Part shown: in pieces, positions 17,782-27,089 of the stretch | Position numbering within the stretch: the first letter of the stretch is position 1 | How the letters are laid out: each line of letters opens with the position of its first letter | From: Sphingomonas sp. PP-F2F-G114-C0414 | GTDB lineage: Bacteria > Pseudomonadota > Alphaproteobacteria > Sphingomonadales > Sphingomonadaceae | Length of the DNA: 64,000 nt | Reading direction: 5' to 3' | NCBI RefSeq assembly: GCF_003688595.1 | Contig: NZ_RCWT01000014.1 | Coordinates: forward strand, 62,001 to 126,000 | Made by a program: the position numbers and the translations under genes | The notes under the pieces: generated by a model | What the model was told of the DNA's origin: nothing | The model's database searches: none | What the model saw: the letters and a program-made list of their open reading frames with translations, nothing else

Positions 17782-19782
17782 ATGGTGTTCCGCGTCGGGC
17801 GAGCCGGGCCGGCCGCCGCCTTTTTCGTTCTGACGACAGCGGGGGCGGTTTCCGGTGCCGGCGCATCTGCCGCGCGTGCCCAAACCGCACCAGCGCCCGC
17901 GCCTGCACAGACACCGGCCCCGCCGACCGCGGACACGCCGATGTCGCTCGACCCCAATTCGCCGCTCGCCGCGCTGCCCGATATCGGCGTCGCGTGGCCC
18001 GATCTCGCGAACTCGCCGATCGATCCGGCCGCCACGGTCGCCGCGGTCGATGCCAATACCGAAAGCCGCTATGCGTGGCGGATCGACGGTATCGACGGGA
18101 TCGACGACACGCTGCTGCGGCAGCGGTTCGCGGCACTTTCGACGCTCGACGCGAACGATCACCAGGCCGCCAACGCCGCGCAACTCGATCGCCGCGCGCG
18201 CGAAGATGCCGACCTGCTCAACAGCCTGCTCCGCGCGCAGGGCTATTACGACTCCAACGTCGTCACGCGCGTCGAACCGGGCGCAAAGCCGATGGTCGTG
18301 TTGTCGGCCACCCCCGGCACGCTCTACAAGTTCAAGGGCGTGACGATCGACGGCATCGCCGCGGCGGGCGACAAGGCGCCGGGGCTCGCTACCGAGTTCG
18401 GCGTGAAGCCCGACGACCCCGTCAATTCGGATGCGATCGTCGCGGGCCAGGCCAAGCTGACGACGCAGATCGGTCGCGAGGGCTTTCCGTTCGCCAAGGT
18501 CGGCGATCCGGCGATCGTCGTCGACCACGCCACCCGCACCGCGACGCTCGACCTGTCGGTGCAACCCGGCGGCGCGCGCAAATTTGGGACGATCCGCGCG
18601 CTGCCCGGCAACCGCGTGTTCGGCGCGGACCATGTCGCCGAGATCGCGCGCTTCTCGCCCGGGGACCTCTATGATGCAGCGAAGCTCGACGATCTGCGCC
18701 GCGCGTTGATCCAGACCAGCCTCGTGTCCGCGGTCGACCTCAAGCCGGTGCAAGGGTCGACGCCCGATACCGTCGACGTCGCGGTGAAGCTCGACCCGGC
18801 ACCGCCGCGCACCGTCGCGGGCGAGCTCGGCTACGGCACCGGCGAAGGCGCGCGCGCGGAACTCAGCTGGACGCACCGCAACCTGTTCCCGCCCGAGGGC
18901 GCGCTGACGGTACGCGGTGTGCTCGGCACGCAGGAACAACTCGGCTCGGTCGTGTTCCGGCGCAACAATTTCGAGGGCCGCGACCGGGTGCTGACGTTCC
19001 AGGCGTCGGGCGTGCATACCAACCGCGACGCGTATGACGCGAAGACCTTCACGCTCGCGGGCAGCCTCGAACGGCAGACCAACATCTTCTTCCAGAAAAC
19101 CTGGACCTGGTCGGTCGGTGCCGAACTGCTGGCGTCGGACGAGCGTGACGTGATCGTGTCGACCGGCGCACCGCGGCGGCGGACGTTCTTCATCGGCGCG
19201 CTGCCGACGACGCTCAACTATGACGGCTCGGACGATCTGTTGAACCCGACCAAGGGGTTCCGGCTCGGCGCGCGGCTCAGCCCCGAGGTGTCGTTGCAGA
19301 ACTCGGTGTTCGGCTATGCGCGCACGCAGTTCGACGGCAGCGTCTACCAGCCGTTCGGCGACCGCGTGGTGCTTGCCGCCCGCACCCGGCTCGGTACGAT
19401 CGTCGGCGCCCCGCGTGACGAGGTTGCACCGTCGCGGCGCTTTTATGCCGGCGGCGGCGCGTCGGTGCGCGGTTATGGCTATCAGTCGATCGGCCCGCGC
19501 GATCCCAACAACGACCCGATCGGCGGGCGCAGCCTGACCGAATTCTCGATCGAGGCGCGGGTGAAGGCGTTCGGCAATTTCGGCATCGTGCCGTTCCTCG
19601 ACGCGGGCAACATCTACACCTCGCCGCTGCCGAAATTCACCGGGCTGCAATACGGCACCGGCATCGGCGTGCGCTATTATTCGAACTTCGGCCCGATCCG
19701 CCTCGACGTCGGCACGCCGATCAACCCGCAGCCGGGCGACAGCCGCGTCGCCGTGTACGTCTCGCTGGGGCAGGCGTTTTGA
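17782..19782 (+). CDS. tamA: Autotransporter assembly factor TamA (BamA-superfamily outer-membrane protein)
   Basis: This is a 666-residue protein with a signal peptide (about residues 1-33), a low-complexity Ala/Pro stretch, POTRA-like repeats (roughly 90-340) and a C-terminal 16-strand barrel. The barrel contains the Omp85 hallmark VRGY in RFYAGGGASVRGYGYQSIGP, and the protein ends in the aromatic-terminated strand VAVYVSLGQAF. TamA works with TamB in moving outer-membrane proteins or phospholipids across the periplasm. The tamB gene starts four bases before this stop codon ends (TTGA overlap), so the pair is translationally coupled. Confidence 0.92.
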   Translation: MVFRVGRAGPAAAFFVLTTAGAVSGAGASAARAQTAPAPAPAQTPAPPTADTPMSLDPNSPLAALPDIGVAWPDLANSPIDPAATVAAVDANTESRYAWRIDGIDGIDDTLLRQRFAALSTLDANDHQAANAAQLDRRAREDADLLNSLLRAQGYYDSNVVTRVEPGAKPMVVLSATPGTLYKFKGVTIDGIAAAGDKAPGLATEFGVKPDDPVNSDAIVAGQAKLTTQIGREGFPFAKVGDPAIVVDHATRTATLDLSVQPGGARKFGTIRALPGNRVFGADHVAEIARFSPGDLYDAAKLDDLRRALIQTSLVSAVDLKPVQGSTPDTVDVAVKLDPAPPRTVAGELGYGTGEGARAELSWTHRNLFPPEGALTVRGVLGTQEQLGSVVFRRNNFEGRDRVLTFQASGVHTNRDAYDAKTFTLAGSLERQTNIFFQKTWTWSVGAELLASDERDVIVSTGAPRRRTFFIGALPTTLNYDGSDDLLNPTKGFRLGARLSPEVSLQNSVFGYARTQFDGSVYQPFGDRVVLAARTRLGTIVGAPRDEVAPSRRFYAGGGASVRGYGYQSIGPRDPNNDPIGGRSLTEFSIEARVKAFGNFGIVPFLDAGNIYTSPLPKFTGLQYGTGIGVRYYSNFGPIRLDVGTPINPQPGDSRVAVYVSLGQAF

Positions 19783-22700
19783 GCGAGGCGGCCGCTCTTC
19801 CAAAGCGCCGGATCGCGTGGTGGCGCTGGATCGCCAGCGCGGTCATGGCGCTGCTCGTGATCGTCGGCACCGCGTTGCTGATCGTCGACACGGGGATCGG
19901 CCACCGCTTCGTTGCGGACCGCATCGCCGCGATCAGGGCCGCCAACGGGCTGCGCTTCACGGTCGGGCGGATCGAGGGATCGCTGTACGGCGATACGCGG
20001 TTGGTCGACTTGCGCGTGTACGATCTGGAGGGGCTCGTCTTCCAGGCGCCGAATGTCGAACTCGACTGGTCGCCGTTCGACTGGTTCTCCAACCGGCTGG
20101 AGATCCAGCGGCTGATCGTCGATCGCGCGATCCTGACGCACACGCCGCGTACCAAACCGTCCAGGACGCGTGGCCCGATCCTGCCTGATTTCGATATCCA
20201 TATCGGCAAGCTGTCAGTCGGGCGGCTGACCTTGGCAAAGCGCGTGCTGGGAACGCAGCGGATCGGGACGCTCGAAGGCCGCGCCGACATCCGGTCGGGC
20301 CGAGCATTGGTCGACCTCAAGGCACGCGTCGCTGGCAGCGACGACCTGAAGCTCCGGATCGATGCCGAGCCCGCACGCGATCGCTTCGACCTCGACGTCG
20401 CCGCGAAGGGGGCCGCGGGCGGCGTGCTCGCGCGCATGGTGAAGGCGAAGGGGCCGGTCGCACTCGCGGTTACCGGTGACGGTAGCTGGGCGAAGTGGAA
20501 CGGCCGCGCCAACGGCATCGTCGGCACGACGCGCGTCGTCGATCTCGCGCTCGCGCAGGTCGCCGGGCGCTACACGCTGTCGGGCACGCTCTCGCCGTCG
20601 TCGCTGCTCAAGGGGCGGCTGCAACGGCTGACGGCACCGCGCATTCTCGTCAACGGCAGTGCGGAGTTCGCCAACCGCCGGCTGGACGGGCAGCTCTCGC
20701 TCCGCACTCCCGCGCTGGCGATCGACACGACCGGCATCGTCGATCTCGGTGCGAACGCGTATCGTGACGTCCGGATCAAGGCGCGGCTGCTTCGCCCGCC
20801 CGCGTTGTTCGACAACATGACCGGCAACATGGTCGAGCTTCGCGCGATCCTCGACGGCCCGTTCGCGACCGCGGCGTTCGACTACCGCCTCGATGCGAGC
20901 CGGTTCGCATTCGACCAGACCGGGTTCGAGAACGCGCATTCCGCCGGCAAGGGGCGGCTATCCGCTGCGCCAGTGACGGTACCGATCCGCTTCACCGCCG
21001 CGCGCGTCACCGGAGTCGGCACGGTGGCGGGCGGGATCCTGCGCAACCTGTCGGTCGACGGCCTGCTTCGCGTGACGCCGACGCTGCTCACCGGCGACGC
21101 GCTCAAGCTCCGGTCGGACAAGCTCACCGGCAGCATCAATCTCGCGGTCGACCTGCGCAACGGCCAGTTCGAGGTCGGCATCAACGGCGGGCTCGGCCGC
21201 TATCTGATCCCCGGCCTCGGCATCGTCGACGTGAAGTCCACCTTGCGCGTCGTCCCCGGCCCCAACCGCCACGGCACGCGCGTCATCGGCCAGGGCAGCG
21301 CGCAGATGGTGCGGCTCGACAACGCGTTCTTCCGCAGCCTCGCAGGCGGGCTGCCGCGGATCACCACCAACCTCGAACGCACCACCGACGGCGTGCTGCA
21401 TTTCACCAACCTCGTGCTCACCGCGCCGCAGATCCGGCTGACCGGCAACGGCTATCGTCGGCGCGACGGGACCTTCCATTTCGAGGGCGGCGGACGCCAG
21501 CAGACTTACGGCCCGGTTACGCTGAAACTCGACGGCCAGATCGAAAAGCCGACGCTCGACCTCGTCTTCGCCAGCCCCAATGCGACGCTCGGCCTGTCGA
21601 ACGTCCGCGCGCATCTCGATCCGACGCCGCAGGGGTTCGCGTTCACCGCAGCCGGCGGATCGCGGCTCGGGCCGTTCACGACCAATGGCGCGATCCTGTT
21701 GCCGCCGGGCGCCGATGCAACGATCCAGGTCGCTGCACTGAACGTCGCCGGCACGCGGGCGAGTGGGAACATCGCGGTCGTCGATGGCGGCTTCAACGGC
21801 GCGCTCGCGGTTGCCGGCGGCGGTATCTCGGGCGAACTTCTGTTCCGTCCGGTCGGGACCGTTCAGCGCATCGAAGGCCATCTCGCCGCCAAGGCCGCGA
21901 CGCTCGACACGGTCGCGCTGCGCGCAGGCAAGCTTGATTTCGTCACACTGCTCGACCCGGCAGGCACCTCGATCGAAGCGACCGCGACCGGTTTGGGCCT
22001 CCGCCACGGCGCGCTCAGCCTCGCCCGGTTCAACGGCGCGGCGTCGCTCAGAGGCGGCGTCGGCACGATCAAGGCGTCGATCGCCGGCTCGCGTGGCCGC
22101 GCGTTCGATATCCAGAGCGTAACGCAGGTCACCGCGACCAGCTACGCGATCTCCGCGCAGGGCACGCTCGACGGCCGCCCGCTGAAACTGCTCACCCCCG
22201 CGGTCTTGACCCAGGCCGAGGACGGCTGGCACCTCGCGCCCACCAAGCTCAGCTTCGGCGGCGGCGAGGCGCAGGTCGGTGGCCATTTCACCGGCACCAG
22301 CACGGCGGTCGACGCCAGCCTGACGCGCATGCCGCTCGCGCTGCTCGATATCGGGTATCCCGGGCTCGGGCTCAGCGGTTCGGCATCGGGCCGTTTCAAC
22401 GTCGCCACCGCGAACGGCGCCGCGCCGACCGGCAAGGCCGATCTCACGATCCGCGGGCTCAGCCGCGCCGGGCTCGTCCTCTCGTCGCGCCCGATCGACG
22501 TCGGCGTCGCAGCGGTGTTGTCGCCCGACAAGCTCGGCTTGCGCGCGGTGATAGCGTCTGCCGGCAAGACGATCGGCCGCGCTCAGGCACAGCTTGCGCC
22601 GCTGGGGCAGGGGGACTTGGCATCCCGGATCAGTAACGCCCGCCTGTTCGGGCAGCTTCGGTACAGCGGTCCGGCCGATACGCTCTGGCGGCTGACCGGG

Positions 22701-23924
22701 GTCGAGTTGTTCGACCTGTCGGGTCCGGTCGCGATCGGTGCGGACGTCGTCGGCACGCTCGCCAACCCGACGCTGCGCGGTATCGTCCAGGCGAACGGCG
22801 CGCGGATCGAGAGTGCGACCACCGGCACCGTCCTCACCAACGTCCAGGCGACCGGGCGCTTCGGCGGCTCGCGGCTCGTGATCGACCGGTTCGGCGCGGA
22901 CGCGGGCAAGGGCGGCCGCGTCACCGGCACCGGCCAGTTCGAATTCGCCGCCGCTGCGGGAGTAGGGCTCGACCTCAAATTGCAGGCCGACAAGGCGGTG
23001 ATGATCAACCGCGACGACATCGGCGCGACCGTCTCGGGCCCGCTGACGTTCAAGTCGAACGGCTCGGGCGGCACGATCGCGGGCGATGTCGTGCTCGACA
23101 AGAGCCGCTACCGCCTCGGCCAGGCCACCGCTGCCAGCGCCGTTCCCCAACTCAACATCCGCGAGATCAACCTGCCCGACGGCGGCGAGGAAGTCGCGAC
23201 GCCGACCAAGCCCTGGACGCTGGCGATCAAGGCGCGCGCGCCGAACCAGGTGATGGTCAGCGGACTCGGCCTGACCAGCGAATGGTCCGCCAATCTGCAG
23301 ATCGCCGGCCAGCCCGAGAACCCGGCGATCACCGGCCGCGCCACGCTGATCCGCGGCGACTACGAGTTCGCCGGGCGACAGTTCGAGTTGGCGCGCGGCG
23401 TGATCCGCTTCGACGGGCAGGTGCCCGCGAACCCTGCTTTGGATATCGAGGCGAATGCGGACTCGACGGGCCTCAGCGCATCGATCCGCGTTACCGGCTA
23501 CGCGCTCAAACCCGAGATCGGTTTCACCAGCACGCCAGCCTTGCCCGAGGACGAACTGCTCTCGCGGCTGTTGTTCGGCACCTCGATCACCAACCTGTCC
23601 GCCCCCGAAGCGTTGCAACTCGCAGCGGCGGTGGCGGCATTGCAGGGCGGCGGCAGCGGTCTCAACCCGATAAACGCGGTGCGCCGCGCCGCCGGTCTCG
23701 ACCGCCTCCGCATCCTCCCCGCCGATCCGCAGACGGGGCAGGGCACCTCGATCGCCGCGGGCAAATACGTCACCCGGCGCCTGTATGCGGAGATCGTCAC
23801 CGACGGTCAGGGCTATTCCGCCACGCAGGTCGAGTTCCAGGTCACCCGCTGGCTGTCGTTGCTGTCGAGCATCTCCACGCTCGGCCGCCAGAGCGCCAAC
23901 GTCCGCGTGTCGAAGGATTATTGA
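19779..23924 (+). CDS. tamB: Translocation and assembly module protein TamB
   Basis: This 1381-residue AsmA/TamB-family protein is anchored by one N-terminal helix (about residues 15-35). It is followed by a very long run of beta-strand repeats forming the periplasm-spanning hydrophobic groove, and it ends with the DUF490 domain (PF04357) with EDELLSRLLFGTSITNLS near residue 1255. The start is an unusual TTG whose second and third bases belong to the tamA TGA stop. Length and order after tamA are typical. It bridges the inner membrane to TamA. Confidence 0.93.
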   Translation: MSEAAALPKRRIAWWRWIASAVMALLVIVGTALLIVDTGIGHRFVADRIAAIRAANGLRFTVGRIEGSLYGDTRLVDLRVYDLEGLVFQAPNVELDWSPFDWFSNRLEIQRLIVDRAILTHTPRTKPSRTRGPILPDFDIHIGKLSVGRLTLAKRVLGTQRIGTLEGRADIRSGRALVDLKARVAGSDDLKLRIDAEPARDRFDLDVAAKGAAGGVLARMVKAKGPVALAVTGDGSWAKWNGRANGIVGTTRVVDLALAQVAGRYTLSGTLSPSSLLKGRLQRLTAPRILVNGSAEFANRRLDGQLSLRTPALAIDTTGIVDLGANAYRDVRIKARLLRPPALFDNMTGNMVELRAILDGPFATAAFDYRLDASRFAFDQTGFENAHSAGKGRLSAAPVTVPIRFTAARVTGVGTVAGGILRNLSVDGLLRVTPTLLTGDALKLRSDKLTGSINLAVDLRNGQFEVGINGGLGRYLIPGLGIVDVKSTLRVVPGPNRHGTRVIGQGSAQMVRLDNAFFRSLAGGLPRITTNLERTTDGVLHFTNLVLTAPQIRLTGNGYRRRDGTFHFEGGGRQQTYGPVTLKLDGQIEKPTLDLVFASPNATLGLSNVRAHLDPTPQGFAFTAAGGSRLGPFTTNGAILLPPGADATIQVAALNVAGTRASGNIAVVDGGFNGALAVAGGGISGELLFRPVGTVQRIEGHLAAKAATLDTVALRAGKLDFVTLLDPAGTSIEATATGLGLRHGALSLARFNGAASLRGGVGTIKASIAGSRGRAFDIQSVTQVTATSYAISAQGTLDGRPLKLLTPAVLTQAEDGWHLAPTKLSFGGGEAQVGGHFTGTSTAVDASLTRMPLALLDIGYPGLGLSGSASGRFNVATANGAAPTGKADLTIRGLSRAGLVLSSRPIDVGVAAVLSPDKLGLRAVIASAGKTIGRAQAQLAPLGQGDLASRISNARLFGQLRYSGPADTLWRLTGVELFDLSGPVAIGADVVGTLANPTLRGIVQANGARIESATTGTVLTNVQATGRFGGSRLVIDRFGADAGKGGRVTGTGQFEFAAAAGVGLDLKLQADKAVMINRDDIGATVSGPLTFKSNGSGGTIAGDVVLDKSRYRLGQATAASAVPQLNIREINLPDGGEEVATPTKPWTLAIKARAPNQVMVSGLGLTSEWSANLQIAGQPENPAITGRATLIRGDYEFAGRQFELARGVIRFDGQVPANPALDIEANADSTGLSASIRVTGYALKPEIGFTSTPALPEDELLSRLLFGTSITNLSAPEALQLAAAVAALQGGGSGLNPINAVRRAAGLDRLRILPADPQTGQGTSIAAGKYVTRRLYAEIVTDGQGYSATQVEFQVTRWLSLLSSISTLGRQSANVRVSKDY

Positions 23925-23962
23925 AGGATGATCCTTCTGCGGCGCTGGGATAAAGACGAGAC

Positions 23963-24964
23963 ATGAAGCCCGTCATCTTCGGCCTGTCCGGCCCCGTCCT
24001 CACCCCCGCCGAACGCGCGTTCTTCGCCGAGTGCGAACCAGCCGGCTACATCCTGTTCAAGCGCAACATCGTCGATCGCAACCAAGTTCGTGCGCTGACG
24101 GACTCGCTCCGCGCGCTGGCCGGACGCCAGGACCTGGCGATCCTGATCGACCAGGAGGGCGGCCGCGTCGCGCGAATGGGACCGCCCGAATGGCCCGCAT
24201 TCCCTGCTGGCCCGGTATTCGATGCAGCCTATGAACGCGCACCGATGACCGCGATCCAGGCAGCACGCGCCAACGCGCATGCGCTTGGCGTGATGCTCAG
24301 CGAAGTCGGGATCACCGTCGACTGCCTGCCGCTGCTCGACGTGTCGCAGCCGGACACCACCGAAGCCGTCGCCTCGCGCACGTTCGGCTCCGATCCCATG
24401 CGCGTCGCTGCCCTCGGCCGCGCGACGCTCGAAGGGCTGGCCGAAGGCGGCGTCGTCGGTGTCGTCAAGCACATGCCCGGCCACGGTCGCGCGAAGGTCG
24501 ATACGCACCACCACCTCCCGACCGTCACCGCGACCGACGCCGACCTCGAGATCGATCTCGAACCCTTCTGCACGCTCAACCAGGCGCCGATGGGCATGAC
24601 CTCGCACATCGTCTTCGACGCCTGGGACGCAGATCGCCCCGCGACGCTGTCGCCAATCGTGATCGACGAGGTCATCCGTCGACGGATTGGCTTCGACGGC
24701 CTGCTGATGACCGACGACATCGACATGAAGGCGCTGTCCGGCACCGCTGGCGACAAGGCGGCGGGCGCGATCGCGGCCGGGTGCGACCTGGTGCTCGACT
24801 GCTGGGCGCGTATGGACGAGATGGTCGAGATCGCCGGGCGGCTTGGGGAAATTTCGGAAGCGTCTCGCGCGAGGCTGGATCGAGCAATGGCGTCGGTCGG
24901 GACGGGCAAGGGTGACCTCGCGGAACTGATCGCGACGCGGGACGCGCTGTTGGCGCGTGCCTAG
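23963..24964 (+). CDS. nagZ: Beta-N-acetylhexosaminidase NagZ (glycoside hydrolase family 3)
   Basis: A 333-residue cytoplasmic GH3 enzyme removes N-acetylglucosamine from anhydromuropeptides during peptidoglycan recycling. Family motifs are DQEGGRVAR near residue 57, KHMPGHGRAKVDTHHHLP (carrying the catalytic histidine/aspartate dyad) and the nucleophile aspartate in LLMTDDIDMKALSG. Length fits. In many relatives nagZ lies directly before scpA. Here two dispersed repeats and an opposing two-gene operon have come between them. Confidence 0.94.
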   Translation: MKPVIFGLSGPVLTPAERAFFAECEPAGYILFKRNIVDRNQVRALTDSLRALAGRQDLAILIDQEGGRVARMGPPEWPAFPAGPVFDAAYERAPMTAIQAARANAHALGVMLSEVGITVDCLPLLDVSQPDTTEAVASRTFGSDPMRVAALGRATLEGLAEGGVVGVVKHMPGHGRAKVDTHHHLPTVTATDADLEIDLEPFCTLNQAPMGMTSHIVFDAWDADRPATLSPIVIDEVIRRRIGFDGLLMTDDIDMKALSGTAGDKAAGAIAAGCDLVLDCWARMDEMVEIAGRLGEISEASRARLDRAMASVGTGKGDLAELIATRDALLARA

Positions 24965-24997
24965 GCCGGTTTGGTATCGGCAGCGCGCTGTCCAGTG

Positions 24998-25105
24998 CAC
25001 CTCCCCGGCGAAGGCCGGGGTCCAATTGGAGAGGTCGCAGTAACGGGGCGCGATCCCCAGTTACCACCGTCTCCCAATTGGGCCCCGGCCTCCGCCGGGG
25101 TGGTG
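24998..25105. repeat. Dispersed inverted repeat, CACCCCGGCGGAGGCC family (copy 3)
   Basis: The element begins CACCTCCCCGGCGAAGGCCG and ends GGCCTCCGCCGGGGTGGTG, with inner CCAATTGGAG/CTCCCAATTGG arms. It lies between nagZ and the map operon, next to a second repeat at 25121. Confidence 0.87.
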
Positions 25106-25120
25106 TTGGTGGAGGGGCCC

Positions 25121-25250
25121 CCGTTCGTGCTGAGTAGCTGCTGAGCTTGGCGAAGCGGCGTGTCGAAGGACGCGCGGGGAACCTGTCCTTCGATACACGC
25201 CTTCGGTACGGCTCTGCGAGCCTGCTCAGTCGCTACTCAGCACGAACGGA
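25121..25250. repeat. Dispersed inverted repeat, GTGCTGAGTAGC family (copy 3)
   Basis: A 130-base imperfect palindrome has ends CCGTTCGTGCTGAGTAGC and GCTACTCAGCACGAACGG. The interior includes GTCGAAGGA and TGTCCTTCGA. It lies 15 bases from the preceding repeat of another family, so two unrelated families are in tandem. Confidence 0.85.
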
Positions 25251-25278
25251 ATGGAATGAACGGTTGCGAACCTCGCGA

Positions 25279-26052
25279 TCACCCCAACCCCCGATCCCGC
25301 TCGTCCCCGCGCAACGTCAGCACCTCGACCCCGCCCCGCGTCACCGCCACCGTATGCTCGAATTGCGCCGAAAGCTTGCCGTCGTCGGTGACCACCGTCC
25401 ACCCGTCATCCTCGGTCGAGACCTTGCGCGTCCCCTGGTTGATCATCGGCTCGATCGTGAAGACCATCCCCTCGCGGAGCGTCATGCCGGTCCCCGCGCG
25501 CCCGAAATTGAGCACTTGCGGTTCCTCGTGCATCTCGCGGCCGATGCCGTGCCCGCAATAGTCGCGCACCACTGCATAGCCGTGCTTCTTCGCGTGCCGC
25601 TCGATCGCGAAGCCGATGTCGCCGAGATGCGCGCCTGCCCGGACCTGCCGGATACCCTGCCACATCGCCTCATGCGCGACCCGCACGAGGCGCTTCGCGG
25701 CGGGCGGAACGGTCCCCACCATATATGTCTTGCTCGAATCGGCGATGAAGCCGTTCTTCTCCAGCGTGATGTCCAGATTGACGATGTCGCCGTCGCGGAT
25801 GACGTCGCGAACGTTCGGCACGCCGTGGCAGACGACATGGTTGATCGAGCTGTTCAGGACGTATTCGAAGCCATATTGCCCCTTGCTCGCGGGCCGCGCG
25901 GCGAGGTCGTTAGTGATGTAGCGATCGACCATGTCGTTGACCTGCAACGTCGACAGCCCCGCCAGATCCTGCACGTCGAGCATCTCGAATACCGACGCCA
26001 GCAACGCGCCCGATACGCGCATCAGCGCCAGTTCGGCCGGCGTCTTCACCAT
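25279..26052 (-). CDS. map: Type I methionine aminopeptidase
   Basis: A 257-residue enzyme that removes the initiator methionine from nascent proteins. Metal ligands sit in the family blocks: the two aspartates in NLDITLEKNGFIADSSKTY, the histidine in GHGIGREMHEEP, and the glutamates in TIEPM and QFEHTV. SINHVVCHGVP is also typical. It starts with ATG at 26052, one base after the stop of a ParD-like gene, so the two form an operon. Such pairing is odd for a housekeeping gene. A second map may exist elsewhere in the genome. Longer readings would overlap the upstream gene. Confidence 0.92.
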   Translation of the reverse strand: MVKTPAELALMRVSGALLASVFEMLDVQDLAGLSTLQVNDMVDRYITNDLAARPASKGQYGFEYVLNSSINHVVCHGVPNVRDVIRDGDIVNLDITLEKNGFIADSSKTYMVGTVPPAAKRLVRVAHEAMWQGIRQVRAGAHLGDIGFAIERHAKKHGYAVVRDYCGHGIGREMHEEPQVLNFGRAGTGMTLREGMVFTIEPMINQGTRKVSTEDDGWTVVTDDGKLSAQFEHTVAVTRGGVEVLTLRGDERDRGLG

Positions 26053-26053
26053 C

Positions 26054-26260
26054 TCAGGCTGCCGTTTTGTCGGCGACGCGCACCGACGCGGCGGCGAGTT
26101 GCGCAGTGACGATATCATTGAACGACAGCGTCGGGTTGGCCTCGGCGAGCATGCCGATCTTCATCCAGAACTCCGCCTGAGCGTTGATCGACCGGCACAG
26201 CACCTGGCTCGCCCGCCGCGCGTCCTCGTGCAGCGCGTCGTCGATCTTCACGATACCCAT
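26054..26260 (-). CDS. ParD-like antitoxin-family protein (68 aa)
   Basis: A 68-residue protein starts MGIVKIDDALHEDARRAS, which fits a ribbon-helix-helix beginning. SINAQAEFWMKIGMLAEANP follows, a pattern seen in the ParD_like family (PF11903) of putative type II antitoxins. No ParE-like toxin is next to it; the partner in its operon is map. An inverted repeat upstream (26281-26312) is a candidate autoregulatory site. The family call is from memory of the motif and moderately sure. Confidence 0.7.
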   Translation of the reverse strand: MGIVKIDDALHEDARRASQVLCRSINAQAEFWMKIGMLAEANPTLSFNDIVTAQLAAASVRVADKTAA

Positions 26261-26280
26261 TCAAGCCTCACATTCACCGT

Positions 26281-26312
26281 GACCATATGAAACGTTTACG
26301 GTCCGTATGGTC
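26281..26312. promoter_or_regulatory. Candidate operator upstream of ParD-like/map operon
   Basis: The arms GACCATA (26281-26287) and TATGGTC (26306-26312) form an inverted repeat. AAACGTTT at 26290-26297 and AAACGTT at 26320-26326 add a small palindrome and a partial direct repeat. The site lies between the divergent ParD-like gene and scpA, where a ribbon-helix-helix protein would bind its own promoter. Confidence 0.4.
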
Positions 26313-26366
26313 AATCGTCAAACGTTGAGGGTGGATGCCCGGCAGCGTGCGCTGTAGCGTCAGGCG

Positions 26367-27089
26367 ATGGACGACGCGCAACTGACCCTGGATCTCGACG
26401 GATGGGAGGGGCCACTCGATCTGCTGCTCTCGCTCGCACGCGGGCAGAAGGTCGATCTGCGAAAGATCTCGATCCTCGCGCTGGTCGAGCAGTATCTGGC
26501 GTACGTCGACTCCGCGCGCGCGCTGAAGCTGGAACTCGCGGCCGACTATCTCGTGATGGCAGCATGGCTCGCCTATCTGAAATCGGCGCTGCTCCTGCCC
26601 CGCGACCCACTCGCCGAGCCCGACCCGGAGGAACTCGCGCTGCGGCTTCAACTGCGGCTTGAACGCCTGAGTGCGATGCGCGAAGCCGGTGCGCGGCTGA
26701 TAGCGCGCGATCGCACCGGGCGCGACGTGTTCCTGCGTGGTGCATCCGAGGGTCTGCGGACGGTGCGCAAGGCCGCATGGCAGGCCGAGATCTTCGACCT
26801 GATCGCCGCGTACGGCCGCATTTCCGCGCGGACGCGGCCGGTGATGCACGTCGTCGCCGACCGCGAGGTGATGACGCTGGAGGCGGCGCTCGAGCGCGTG
26901 TCGATGCTGGTCGGCGAGCGGATCGAGTGGAGCGTGATCGAAAGCTTTCTCCCCGAAGCGGGCGAGCGTCTCCGGCGGTCGGCGCTGGCATCGAGCTTCG
27001 TCGCAGCGCTCGAACTCGCGCGGCAGGGAAGGATCGAACTACGCCAGGCGTCACCCTTCGCGCCGCTGTATCTGAGAGCCCGCGCGTGA
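26367..27089 (+). CDS. scpA: Segregation and condensation protein A
   Basis: A 240-residue kleisin subunit that joins Smc to ScpB in chromosome condensation. N-terminal features are FEGPLDLLL-like LDGWEGPLDLLLSLARGQKVDL, followed by ISILALVEQYLAYV and DYLVMAAWLAYLKSALLLP. The winged-helix C-terminus includes SFVAALELARQGRIEL. Its stop overlaps the GTG of scpB (GTGA), so the pair is coupled. It begins the scpA-scpB-tatABC run. Confidence 0.93.
   Translation: MDDAQLTLDLDGWEGPLDLLLSLARGQKVDLRKISILALVEQYLAYVDSARALKLELAADYLVMAAWLAYLKSALLLPRDPLAEPDPEELALRLQLRLERLSAMREAGARLIARDRTGRDVFLRGASEGLRTVRKAAWQAEIFDLIAAYGRISARTRPVMHVVADREVMTLEAALERVSMLVGERIEWSVIESFLPEAGERLRRSALASSFVAALELARQGRIELRQASPFAPLYLRARA

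Noticed and set aside
17461-19803. Minus-strand frame of 780 codons over tamA
   Set aside because: Long only because of GC bias. The tamA frame has signal peptide and barrel motifs.
20958-23618. Minus-strand frame of 886 codons over tamB
   Set aside because: Antisense shadow with repetitive Arg/Ala content. tamB reads through the whole span.
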